Shown: positions 34,153-43,176 of the stretch, one piece after another
Position numbering within the stretch: the stretch's first letter is position 1
Layout: every line of letters starts with the position of its first letter
From: Methanotrichaceae archaeon
Lineage (GTDB): Archaea; Halobacteriota; Methanosarcinia; Methanotrichales; Methanotrichaceae
DNA length: 45,486 bases
Assembly: GCA_016927425.1 (NCBI GenBank)
Contig: JAFGMR010000077.1
Location: forward strand, 1-45,486
Direction: 5' to 3'
Program-made: the position numbers and the translations under genes
The notes under the pieces: generated by a model
The model's input: the letters and a program-made list of their open reading frames with translations, nothing else
The model's database searches: none
What the model was told of the DNA's origin: nothing

Positions 34153-35487
34153 ATGCGCTGCATCCCGATCGTCCCTCTCATCATCTCGCTTTTGTTCATG
34201 AACCTCGCAGGCGCCGACGAGATTCCATTCGTCTTCGGCAATGAATCCCTCGACGTCGCCAGCCTCGATCCCTCAGAGATCGAGGAGCTCATGTCCTCCT
34301 CCGAGCTGCTCGCAGGAGTTCCCCCCATCGTCGCCCTCGATGAGAATGCAACGATCGAGGTTGCAGCTCCGGCAGGGCCTGGCGCCCGTGGGGCGACGAG
34401 GACGATTCTTCTGAGGGATATCAAGGCCGAGATCAACAGCAAGATCGACGTCGACAATCCAATAACCAGGAAGAAGGCCGTGATCATCGCGGCAGACTAC
34501 CCGGGAGACCATACGATCGATCAGATATGCTCGATATACGAGTACTTGAAGGGCGGATGGCACTACGTCCCGGACCCGAGGGGGATAGATTACTTCTTCC
34601 CTGCTAGCGAGTCGCTAGATATCGGGGAGCAGGCCAACTGCGCCGGAGCCGGCGACTGCGATGACTTCGCTATATTGATGGCAACGCTGATAGAGTCGAT
34701 CGGGGGAACGACGCGGATAGTGCTTGCGGACAACGTAAGCGGCGCCCATGCCTATGCTGAGGTATATCTGGGGACGCTCGATGCAGCAGATCACACCGTA
34801 AAGGAGGTCGTGGACTGGCTGAGGGAGCACTATGCAACGGAGAATATCTTCGTTCATATCAACTCCGATAACAAGGATGTCTGGCTAAACCTCGACTGGT
34901 CGGCGGACAATCCCGGTGGCCCGTTCTATCGCGCAGAGGGCCACGTCATATTGAGCATAAGAGACCAGTACGGAAAGACGCCTTTGCAGCTTCCGGCTGA
35001 GCCCAGGCCTGCTGCGAAAAGGGTGACAAACACCGCGGAGAACAGCCCGCCGCAGATAATATCGCTATTGCCCGACCTCCCAAGCCCCCAGGAGGAGGGG
35101 ACGCCTGTTACCTGGCGGGTCTCGGCAGTCGATGAGGAAGGCGATTCTCTGCAGTTCAGGTTCCTGCATAGCGGTCCTGGGGCGGACTGGGTGGACAAGA
35201 CCGGCTGGACAGATTCCGACTCCTGGGTCTGGACGAGCACTGAGAACGATGTGGGGATAAACGAGGTCAAGGTCTTCGTAAGGGATGGACCAGACCCAAT
35301 TCACGGGGACTATGACGACTCGAAGAAGGCCATGTTCATAATAACATATCCGATGAACCCAGGTGGCAGCAGCAGCTCCTCAAGCAGCAGCCGTTCCATG
35401 AGCAGCGGCTCTACTCGAATAAGCGGAGGAAGCTTCAGCAGCAGCTCGATGAGCTCAGGCTCGATGAGCATATCGACCGGCTTCTGA
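34153..35487 (+). CDS. Exported transglutaminase-like protein with Ig-like domain and Ser-rich tail
   Basis: A 444-aa exported protein with a signal peptide (about 1-19). A transglutaminase/protease-like core at ~100-265 has CAGAGDCDDFAIL with the nucleophile C169, a His in SGAHAYAEVYL (H199) and an Asp in VWLNLDW (D248). From ~300 an Ig/PKD-like module starts with NSPPQIISLLPD and contains VSAVDEEGDSLQF. The last ~40 residues are mostly Ser, Gly and Met (for example SSSSSSSSRSMSSGST). The fold occurs in proteases, amidases and true cross-linkers, so activity is not certain. It may trim or cross-link surface proteins encoded nearby. Confidence 0.83.
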   Translation: MRCIPIVPLIISLLFMNLAGADEIPFVFGNESLDVASLDPSEIEELMSSSELLAGVPPIVALDENATIEVAAPAGPGARGATRTILLRDIKAEINSKIDVDNPITRKKAVIIAADYPGDHTIDQICSIYEYLKGGWHYVPDPRGIDYFFPASESLDIGEQANCAGAGDCDDFAILMATLIESIGGTTRIVLADNVSGAHAYAEVYLGTLDAADHTVKEVVDWLREHYATENIFVHINSDNKDVWLNLDWSADNPGGPFYRAEGHVILSIRDQYGKTPLQLPAEPRPAAKRVTNTAENSPPQIISLLPDLPSPQEEGTPVTWRVSAVDEEGDSLQFRFLHSGPGADWVDKTGWTDSDSWVWTSTENDVGINEVKVFVRDGPDPIHGDYDDSKKAMFIITYPMNPGGSSSSSSSSRSMSSGSTRISGGSFSSSSMSSGSMSISTGF

Positions 35488-35519
35488 GATCGTCCATTGG
35501 TCTATCTCATAGCACCAAT

Positions 35520-35690
35520 CGAGGCTGGGCCGCCCATTTCGCATGAAAAACTCGCGAAGCATGCTGGTTTTTCATTCTTTGTGCATGAGCCCGCCGGGAT
35601 CATGAACGTGTGGTAAAGATCACGGCCCAGCCCGCCTCAGCCGCACGGCGCAGGAGACCGGAACGGCTCTTGCGAGCCGTTACCATGGTA
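35520..35690. terminator. Inverted-repeat-rich region between converging genes
   Basis: Several perfect inverted repeats are packed here. ATGAAAAAC/GTTTTTCAT (35543-35551 and 35567-35575) is followed by T-rich sequence and is likely the terminator of the plus-strand gene. AACGGCTC/GAGCCGTT with a 4-nt loop (35662-35681) may be the terminator of the minus-strand gene. GGCTGGGCCG/CGGCCCAGCC (35523-35532 and 35623-35632) encloses the first hairpin. The outer pair makes a larger fold possible, so a structured RNA cannot be ruled out. Confidence 0.5.
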
Positions 35691-35694
35691 GCGG

Positions 35695-36360
35695 CTAGAG
35701 GAAGCCACCCGATCCATCGTACCCGCAGACCCCAGTCCTCGGTGAGTTGACCACAGGCAACAGACATTCATCGCCGCACTCGTGCGAGCTTGCGCACTTC
35801 TCGCAGAGCCATGCACCCTCATCGCAGGCGGCGCAGATGTACTCCGCTGGCTCGCCGCAGCTGCACCTGATGTCTGGCGGGAGGTTACTGGCCAGTACTC
35901 GAACGGGCTTCTTCCTCGGAATTATGTCTCTGGATGACAGAACCTTTATCGTAAGCTCGGTGCTTGACCCGAAGTCGTAGATGTAATCTGCCTTCATTCC
36001 AACCGAGAGGAGGTCTCTCAGAGGATATTTCATCCCCTTGTCCCCTGGTTCGATCTTCTCCGAGAGGTAGTTCTCACCTTTGATCGAAAATTCGCTCAAA
36101 TGACCGCAGCACTCAAGCCAGGTATCCCTCAGGAACTCGTCGAGCCTATGAAGGGTGAGGCTTGCTGGAACCTCCAGGTTCATCCAATAATTGGGAATAT
36201 ACTTGGCCTCCACCCTAAGATGAAGATGTGGAGCCGATCGCTCATCGGCTTTCCCCACGTCTTCCTTTGCCATACAAGTTGCCAGATGTCTGTTAATCGC
36301 CCTCTTGGAATATTCGCCATCGCAGATGTTGCATCGACCTGAATAGGCCTTGGAACTCAT
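35695..36360 (-). CDS. Plasmid pRiA4b ORF-3-like family protein with zinc-binding clusters
   Basis: A 221-aa protein. It opens with a Cys-His finger-like motif (CNICDGEYSKRAINRHLATC). The central part matches the pRiA4b ORF-3/IS1096 TnpR-like family: LHRLDEFLRDTWLECCGHLSEF, KYPLRDLLSVGMKADYIYDFGSSTEL. Two more Cys pairs (CSCGEPAEYICAAC and CEKCASSHECGDEC) lie near the C-terminus and likely bind zinc. The family's role is unknown although it often travels with mobile elements. GGAGGG lies 11 nt upstream. It lies 27 bp downstream of the giant surface gene on the same strand. Confidence 0.85.
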   Translation of the reverse strand: MSSKAYSGRCNICDGEYSKRAINRHLATCMAKEDVGKADERSAPHLHLRVEAKYIPNYWMNLEVPASLTLHRLDEFLRDTWLECCGHLSEFSIKGENYLSEKIEPGDKGMKYPLRDLLSVGMKADYIYDFGSSTELTIKVLSSRDIIPRKKPVRVLASNLPPDIRCSCGEPAEYICAACDEGAWLCEKCASSHECGDECLLPVVNSPRTGVCGYDGSGGFL

Positions 36361-36387
36361 GTCTGCAGTATCCCTCCTTCATGTAAT

Positions 36388-39300
36388 CTATAGCCATCCA
36401 GCCATCGATTCTGACCACATCGAATCCGACCAGAAACCGGGATTGTCGATGACGAAGGGATCCATGGCAATTGGGATTCCGTCCATATATACCTCTACCA
36501 GCCATACGCCCGGCATATACTCCGGTGGATGGCCCTTGATGCCGAGCCCCGAGTAAGCGACCTGCCCGTCTGTGGAGCCAGCCTGGGGTTCGATCAACGA
36601 CGACTGGGACTGGTATAGCATCCCATCGGGGGAGATCCAGTTCCACTCCACCAGGCGAGGGGAGGAGACCTGCCCGAGGTTGAGCCAGGAGATGACATAT
36701 GGGTCCTCGGACGAGAACTCATATGTCTCCTCGATGGGTTGATCGTTCTGGACCCCGGTGCATAGGGTGTGATATATCTCTTGGATCATGCCGTCGACCA
36801 GAGGTCCGCCATCCTCCGCCACAACGGTGATCATCGTACCGGTCGACGGTCCTTGTCCGTCGAATTGGCCATCGTTCGATCCATCATCTGCCGGGGTCCA
36901 GCGTGAGGTTTGACCCTGCTGCGTCCCTGATTCCCCACGAGCAAGGTCTCCTCCTTCAGCCGTGATCAAGGGACCTTTCCAGGTGGCGAGGGGGAAGTTG
37001 TCCACACCGAGTCCACCTGGGATCTCGAAGGGCCGGTCGCATATGCCGTCTCCGTTGGCATCTCTGCATTGCCCGTAGTAGTTGCCCAGGGTTCCGTTGT
37101 CCCAGCGATTTATGCTCAAGAGATCGGTGTCGAAGTCGTAGGCGTTATGGGCGCGGTTATCCACCAGCCGGTTCATGTAGATGAGGTTATCGTAGCATGT
37201 GAGATCCAGGAAGATCCCGTAGTCGTTCATCGTTGCGCTGTTGTTGATTATCCTGTTGTTTAGAGAGAGGTCGCTCAAGCATATCCCAAAGCCGTTCTCG
37301 TTTGCGTTGCTATCCCTGACCGTGTTGTTGCTCGCCTGATAGAGGTATATGCCATGCTCCAGGTTGTTATCCACAACGTTATCGACGATGACGTTGTCGT
37401 TGGAGGCTACCTTGATCCCCGACTCCATGGCGTTCGTGGCTGCGAATCCCTCGACGGTGATGCCATCGGCCGCTAAGGTGATTGCGCTTCCTCTGAAGGA
37501 GGCGTCCACGACGGGCCGGCCCTCGCCAGTGTCGACGCCTATGAGGGTTAGGCCCTTTCCGATCACGACGTTCTCGGAATAGGTCCCGCTCGACACCCGT
37601 ATTGTATCGCCAGCCGTTGCAGCGTCCACCGCCTCCTGAATGCTTCTGTAGGCGCAATCGCCCTCGGGGCAGACATCGACCACCGCCTCAACCGTCTCTC
37701 CTGGCCCACCTTCTGCAGCCTCAGCACTTATCTGGAAGGACCATGTGCTGGAGTTCCGGTTGCCGGAATTGTCCTCGAGGGCGACCTCCAGGTCGTGGTT
37801 GCCATTCGCCAATGGCTCGGTGGGCGTATACCAGACCTTCGTTGAGAGGACAGTTGAGTTCCCGGTTACATCGACTCCATCTAGCATCAGACGCACTGAA
37901 TCCGGATCGACCCCAGATCCAGCATCCGCTAAAGATGCGCTGACAAGCGGCCTTTCATAGACAAGCGTTGAGCCATCCGGCGGCTGAAGGTCCTCGATCG
38001 ACGGGGGAGTGAGGTCGCCCGAGATCTGGAAGGTCCATCTGGAGGTGTTCTCGTTCCCCTGTCTATCCGATGCCCTCACTTCTACGAGATGCTCGCCTGG
38101 TGCGAGGTCGTCCGCCGGCGTGTACCATACCCGAGCGGGCACGATTCGGGCCTCGGTTGTTACATCAGTTCCATCGACTGATACCGAGACCGACTTTGTG
38201 TCTATCCCGGAGCCTGTATCATTGAGATCGGCACTTATGAGGGGTCGCCGATATGACAATGTCGATCCGGTAGGCGGCTGAAGCCGGCTTATAGACGGCG
38301 GATCGCTATCGCTGTCATCGGATGCGACGATTAGCGTTTTTGATGCCTCGTTGTTAGAGGGGTTTGAGTCGTCAGCTCTTGAACTCACGACGACCTTGAT
38401 CTCATGGCTGCCAACACCGGCTGTCCACTCGGTATCCACGGCTACGCTCGAGAACTCCGGTATGTAAGGGATGGTGACGTCGTCTATCAGATCGACCCCA
38501 TCCAGGAACCGAACCTGGACATCGCCCAGGCCGACGCTTCCCTGGTTGTGGACCTGGGCCTCTATTGTCACGTTCTCGCCGATTCTCGGCTGCAGGTTCG
38601 AGATCCTAAGCTCCTCAGGGGATACCAGCAGATCTGACTCGTGCTCGACCGTCCCGCTCAGGTTGGCAACGATCCTATCAGCCTCCTCCTGGTCGTGGGC
38701 GACGACCGCCATATCCTTCTTCTTGACCATGAAGTCGATCGAGTAGCCCTCGAGGGGGACGTAGTATCCCCTGTTCATGCCGACGACATCGAGGACGAGG
38801 GAGTTTTCGGCAGTGCCAACCTCTGCATAGTTGACGAACGTTGGATCGACCTCGAATGTGTAGCGGCCCTGGGGAACGGTTCCATTGATGCTGCCGATAA
38901 GGTGTCCGTTCAGCATGACTTTGGTGTCGAAGGGTTGATAGTAATCAGGCGCCTCACGAGCGAACCGGAGCGTCACGAAGACCTTCTCGACGTTTCTCAC
39001 AGGCGAGCAGAGGAAGTCCAGGTCGGATGTGAAGGTGTTCTTCAGAGGGGCATGGTTTATGCAGCTCTTGACCGTTATCGTCTGAGTCTCCTTGAGACCT
39101 GCCTTGGATCCCTTCTCCGCCTTCGCCTGCTCCTCGGAGACGCGCGTCCAGTCGGCGTAGTTGCTGTAGACGTTTGATGCCCAGCCGAGCACTGTGAGGC
39201 TTCCTGCGAGCTTTCCCTCCTTGAACGTCTTTAGGTAATGCCCCTTCAGCGTCGTGAACTGCCCTCCAAACGACTTTGCAGTCTTCGTTGCCGGGCCGAT

Positions 39301-42300
39301 GATCGTTTTACCGGTATTCGGATCGATCATCACGAACTCGGGCACCATCATCTCGCCCTTGAGGTTCTTCACGGCCTTGATGAAGTTCCACTCCTTCATG
39401 CCATGTCTGAGATCGTTGCCCTTCGAGTAGTCGAGAATCGGATCGAGGGACAGCTCGCCCGCTCCTCTCACGCCGGTTGTGTAATCCCCTCTGCAGAGGT
39501 TGTTTACGGTATCGACCATCCCCATAGCGGTGTTGAACCCAGGCACGAATCCGGCGTAGCACTTGATGACCACGCCTACCTTGTTGTGCGGAGTGAGCAT
39601 CCCCTCATTCCAGAAGATCTTCCAAGTCTCACCATCGACGAAGGCCCCGGGATCGCATATCAGCTCATAGACGTCGGAGAAGAAGAGGACGTAGTCGTCC
39701 ATCTCGACCTTGATCTTGAAGCCTTCGATTCGCTCGCCGTCCGAGTCGTATACGGGAACGGGAACATCCACATACAAAGGAACGTACTCCTCGAAACGGA
39801 CCTCTTCGACCTTATGGTACAGCGACGTTCCCGATCCGTCTCGCACGTCCACCCTGAGGGTGTCAGTCAAATTCCTGTCTGATATAATGGCATATGTGAA
39901 TATGTACTGGGAGAGGTTCTCGTCCGGCATGACGTAGAGGAGGCGCATGGCCTTATGCGGCTCGCCCTCTTCGAGGCTGTTTGAGACGGTGACCTTCGCC
40001 ATCTGCCCTCCATCGACGGGGAAGGGAAGCTCGTATGTGTAGTCATTGAGCTGGCTTATGTCCGCCTCTCGCCAATCGAAGCGGATCTCCCTCTCTCTAG
40101 ATGTTGCGATTCCCTGTGACGACTGGGTGGCAATCGTTGCCGTATAGTTGCCAGGATCTGCATAGCCGAGGTCGAAGGTGATTTCATCTCCCTCACAAGA
40201 TCCGATCACCTCCTGATAGCTGTAGTTCCCCCAGTGTCTAAGGTACAGAATTGGGATGGCATCATCGGCGAGGCCATCGATCCTCGCCGTGATCTTGAAC
40301 GGAGGAGACTCGAGCGTCACCGGATCATCGCCTGCAAGGTCGAATGTCTCGTTGGCGTCAGAAGCGCTCTGCCACTCGATCGCCTCGTGGTCGATCGTCC
40401 TCGATGGGGTAGGATCGACCGAGAACCTTCGCTCCTCGGTCGAGGACTCGAAGCCCTCGACGGTTGCGCGATATGTGTAATCGCCGAGAGGTCCGGATAT
40501 GACGAAGCCAGTCTGCCCGAAGATATCGGTCTCAGCACGGATTGTCTCGTTTGATCCAGCACCCACAAGGTCAAGGAGAACGGATGCCTTAGAGGCGGGC
40601 TTTCCATCCTGCTCGACTTTTACCTTTACCTGGGCTAGAAAGGCGGTTGTGCTCGAGTCCCCGGAGCGGATTGTGTAGGATACAACCTCTCCTCCCGAGG
40701 GATTGGTGTTTGCGATTCCGTCGAAGTCGTACTCGGGATCGAACTCAATCGTCATTCGCGGGATCTCTCCAACGAACACCCGCATCCCATCGGGGACGTT
40801 GAACTCAAGGGGAAGCTCTCTCTCCTCTCCAGCAACATAAGCGGTAATCGTGCCTCTTGCCCCTGTGAAGCCCTCGGTCAGAATTGGAACTGCCAGGAAC
40901 TCCAGGCTCTCTCCCGATCCGAGATAGGCGTGGTCCAGCGTCGGCTGGAAGAGGAGGAGATCCTTGAGCTCAGAGCTTGCGGCAACCCTGAGATCGGTTA
41001 TGGGGTCGCCATCGTTCGTCAGTTTAATCGTCTTTGCCAGCGTATGGGGATCCTCGCTCACTTCTTCCAACTCGAAGTCGATCACCGGTACGTGGACGTC
41101 GAGATGTATGTAAGCGAGGTCGGTTATGGGCTCCGCGTCCAGGTTGGTCAGGCCAAGGAGTATCGTGTAGTTCGTAGATTGTGCATCTTGGGCGTGGAAG
41201 ACCAGGCGCACCTCTTTTCTCTCGCCAGGGAAGAGGGCTATCCTCTGGTCCATCGAGCCCTCTCCGACGAAGTTTATGGCAAGGTCGCTTGGAACGTTCG
41301 ATACGTTCAAAAGAAGCTCATGTGGCTCGTCGTCGGTGTTCTCGACGGTGATCGAACGCTCCTGGTTGTAGTCCCTCTCTATGGTGAACTCGTAGCTCCT
41401 CTGTGGGAAGCTTATGCCGTTATCCACGAGGATCTGTCTTGTGTCGCTCGTCGTTTCGTTTCCATTCGCATCCGACCTCACATAGTACTCGTAGAGGGTG
41501 TTTCTGTCAAGGTCACCGACAACGATCTTGTGCTCCCGTACGACAGGACCTGTGATCTGCCGAAACTCCTCCTCTCCTTCCGCTCTTATGAAGAGATCCC
41601 CGCTGCTCTCAACAGGCGTCCTCCAGCTTACAAGCAACTCGTTCGAGCCTGTCCTGGTGCTATCCAGGGGAAACAGGTCGATTAGGAGAGGGGCTGATGC
41701 GAGATCGAGCTTTGCCTCTGCATCGCGGTATGTTCCGAGGTTGGTCGAGTTTACTTGGATCGCGAAGGTGTAGTTGCCTGGACGTGCATCCTCGGGGATT
41801 GTAACCGTGAGGGGGACCTCCGCCTCCTGGCCAGATGAGAGGTTGATGGACTTGTCCATGGATACCCATTCGCTTCCAGGGCCGCTTGCCGAGATCGTAA
41901 AAGCATCGCCCATCCCCTGTCCGTTTGTGATCCTGAGGCGATACTCATCGATTGCACCCAGGCTGGTCTCTATGCGATCTGGGGAGAGCGAAATCCTCCA
42001 TCTCTCATCCTGGCCCGAGAGGGTGACGACATCGATCCTCACAGTGGCTGTTGCGTTTCTCCCCTCGTCGTCGGAAACCCTGAGGCCCACAAGGCGCTCG
42101 CCCTGCGTCCTCCATCCTTCGTAGGTATAAGTCGGATCTGTGACGCTTCTGTCGTATACGCCATCTCCATCCAGGTCCCACTCATAGGAGATGATGTTCC
42201 CTACAGACGACGATCGAGAGGCATCAAGCAGAACAATTGTTCCGGCGAGTACGATCTGGTCGAGGCCTGCATGGGCAATGATCCCCGCAGTTCCCCCGAA

Positions 42301-43011
42301 GTTGAATGTAAGCGTGATATCCCAGGAGCCGCCCGGTGGGATGTCGCCCGCGTTCCACTGCATGCCCACTGCGACATCGCCCGTCCCATCCACGGGGAAC
42401 TTGTCGTTTCCGTTGAGCTCCCCGTCGTCCCAATCGCTGTAGATCTCCTCAGACCAATACTCAAGCCCGTGATTAAACGACTGCTTGCTGCCGCTAAAGC
42501 CGTTTCTGAAGTACTGGTCGTTGTTCTGCCAAACGGAGTCGTCGCTCTCGCTGTACCACCCATAGGAGTCGCCCGAGGTCACTATATCGTAGTCGACTGT
42601 CTCGAAGAACCTGACGTCCCGAAGCGCGGTAGTGGCATTGGTGTTCGAAAGAACGTACGTTATCTGGAAGTACTTGGCATCCCCTGGAGGGAGGTATACC
42701 TGCCTAGTAAGCGAGAGGTCCTCATAGTGAAGGGTTGCGGTCCTGCCGTCATTGCTATCTGCAAAGTACTGGTCGACTGAGAAATCGCTATCCGATTCCT
42801 TAGCATATTCCCAGTTTTCGGCGTAGACTGCGAAGTGCTCCTTGTAGAGGGAGTCGCCCCAGGTATCTGGAGCGTACATGAACCGCCACTCGGAGCTGTA
42901 GGTCTCCCCCCAGTCGAGATCTAGATAGGTATTGTTGAGGGAGTATGCTTGGCTCAAGGGCACGAGCAGAAGGATGGTAGCAAGGGCTAGAAGATGCTTA
43001 GATGTCTCCAT
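36388..43011 (-). CDS. Giant multidomain surface protein (PKD, Fn3-like, CARDB, Ig-like, NosD beta-helix)
   Basis: A 2,207-aa exported protein. Approximate layout: signal peptide (1-25, ending PLSQA), a beta-rich N-terminal domain to ~240, a PKD domain (~242-330, with ISYEWDLDGDGVYDRS), a Fn3-like domain (~438-530), repeated beta-sandwich domains to ~860, and a long unassigned middle to ~1455. After these come a CARDB domain (~1460-1565), two tandem Ig-like repeats with SGIDTKSVSVSVDG and SGVDPDSVRLMLDG (~1570-1765), a NosD-like parallel beta-helix (~1780-2010) and a C-terminal domain. No membrane anchor is seen at the end. ATG 43011, with GGTGAT upstream, is preferred to 43026. Adhesion or envelope role inferred. 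Confidence 0.88.
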   Translation of the reverse strand: METSKHLLALATILLLVPLSQAYSLNNTYLDLDWGETYSSEWRFMYAPDTWGDSLYKEHFAVYAENWEYAKESDSDFSVDQYFADSNDGRTATLHYEDLSLTRQVYLPPGDAKYFQITYVLSNTNATTALRDVRFFETVDYDIVTSGDSYGWYSESDDSVWQNNDQYFRNGFSGSKQSFNHGLEYWSEEIYSDWDDGELNGNDKFPVDGTGDVAVGMQWNAGDIPPGGSWDITLTFNFGGTAGIIAHAGLDQIVLAGTIVLLDASRSSSVGNIISYEWDLDGDGVYDRSVTDPTYTYEGWRTQGERLVGLRVSDDEGRNATATVRIDVVTLSGQDERWRISLSPDRIETSLGAIDEYRLRITNGQGMGDAFTISASGPGSEWVSMDKSINLSSGQEAEVPLTVTIPEDARPGNYTFAIQVNSTNLGTYRDAEAKLDLASAPLLIDLFPLDSTRTGSNELLVSWRTPVESSGDLFIRAEGEEEFRQITGPVVREHKIVVGDLDRNTLYEYYVRSDANGNETTSDTRQILVDNGISFPQRSYEFTIERDYNQERSITVENTDDEPHELLLNVSNVPSDLAINFVGEGSMDQRIALFPGERKEVRLVFHAQDAQSTNYTILLGLTNLDAEPITDLAYIHLDVHVPVIDFELEEVSEDPHTLAKTIKLTNDGDPITDLRVAASSELKDLLLFQPTLDHAYLGSGESLEFLAVPILTEGFTGARGTITAYVAGEERELPLEFNVPDGMRVFVGEIPRMTIEFDPEYDFDGIANTNPSGGEVVSYTIRSGDSSTTAFLAQVKVKVEQDGKPASKASVLLDLVGAGSNETIRAETDIFGQTGFVISGPLGDYTYRATVEGFESSTEERRFSVDPTPSRTIDHEAIEWQSASDANETFDLAGDDPVTLESPPFKITARIDGLADDAIPILYLRHWGNYSYQEVIGSCEGDEITFDLGYADPGNYTATIATQSSQGIATSREREIRFDWREADISQLNDYTYELPFPVDGGQMAKVTVSNSLEEGEPHKAMRLLYVMPDENLSQYIFTYAIISDRNLTDTLRVDVRDGSGTSLYHKVEEVRFEEYVPLYVDVPVPVYDSDGERIEGFKIKVEMDDYVLFFSDVYELICDPGAFVDGETWKIFWNEGMLTPHNKVGVVIKCYAGFVPGFNTAMGMVDTVNNLCRGDYTTGVRGAGELSLDPILDYSKGNDLRHGMKEWNFIKAVKNLKGEMMVPEFVMIDPNTGKTIIGPATKTAKSFGGQFTTLKGHYLKTFKEGKLAGSLTVLGWASNVYSNYADWTRVSEEQAKAEKGSKAGLKETQTITVKSCINHAPLKNTFTSDLDFLCSPVRNVEKVFVTLRFAREAPDYYQPFDTKVMLNGHLIGSINGTVPQGRYTFEVDPTFVNYAEVGTAENSLVLDVVGMNRGYYVPLEGYSIDFMVKKKDMAVVAHDQEEADRIVANLSGTVEHESDLLVSPEELRISNLQPRIGENVTIEAQVHNQGSVGLGDVQVRFLDGVDLIDDVTIPYIPEFSSVAVDTEWTAGVGSHEIKVVVSSRADDSNPSNNEASKTLIVASDDSDSDPPSISRLQPPTGSTLSYRRPLISADLNDTGSGIDTKSVSVSVDGTDVTTEARIVPARVWYTPADDLAPGEHLVEVRASDRQGNENTSRWTFQISGDLTPPSIEDLQPPDGSTLVYERPLVSASLADAGSGVDPDSVRLMLDGVDVTGNSTVLSTKVWYTPTEPLANGNHDLEVALEDNSGNRNSSTWSFQISAEAAEGGPGETVEAVVDVCPEGDCAYRSIQEAVDAATAGDTIRVSSGTYSENVVIGKGLTLIGVDTGEGRPVVDASFRGSAITLAADGITVEGFAATNAMESGIKVASNDNVIVDNVVDNNLEHGIYLYQASNNTVRDSNANENGFGICLSDLSLNNRIINNSATMNDYGIFLDLTCYDNLIYMNRLVDNRAHNAYDFDTDLLSINRWDNGTLGNYYGQCRDANGDGICDRPFEIPGGLGVDNFPLATWKGPLITAEGGDLARGESGTQQGQTSRWTPADDGSNDGQFDGQGPSTGTMITVVAEDGGPLVDGMIQEIYHTLCTGVQNDQPIEETYEFSSEDPYVISWLNLGQVSSPRLVEWNWISPDGMLYQSQSSLIEPQAGSTDGQVAYSGLGIKGHPPEYMPGVWLVEVYMDGIPIAMDPFVIDNPGFWSDSMWSESMAGWL

Positions 43012-43044
43012 GGGCAAGATCACCATATATCATTCATTATCCAT

Positions 43045-43055
43045 GAGTATATAGA
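43045..43055 (-). promoter_or_regulatory. Probable TATA box of the giant surface gene
   Basis: TCTATATACTC on the minus strand, 34-44 bp before the ATG at 43011, leaving a leader of about 12 nt that contains GGTGATC. A second TATA-like run near 43024-43031 overlaps the alternative start. Confidence 0.4.
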
Positions 43056-43176
43056 TATCTCTCCGGCAGGCGGCATGCCACTTGCATATCCTCTTCCAAA
43101 CGATTGCTACCCCCCCATCGGGGCTCCTTTCTCCCGAGGGGGAACGGTTATCCCCTTACAGGATCACCTCGTACAC

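Noticed and set aside
40930-41685. A 251-codon open frame on the plus strand
   Set aside because: It lies wholly antisense to the giant surface gene, where high GC and the third-position pattern of the real frame keep the opposite frame open. Its sequence has no domain features and no ribosome-binding site.
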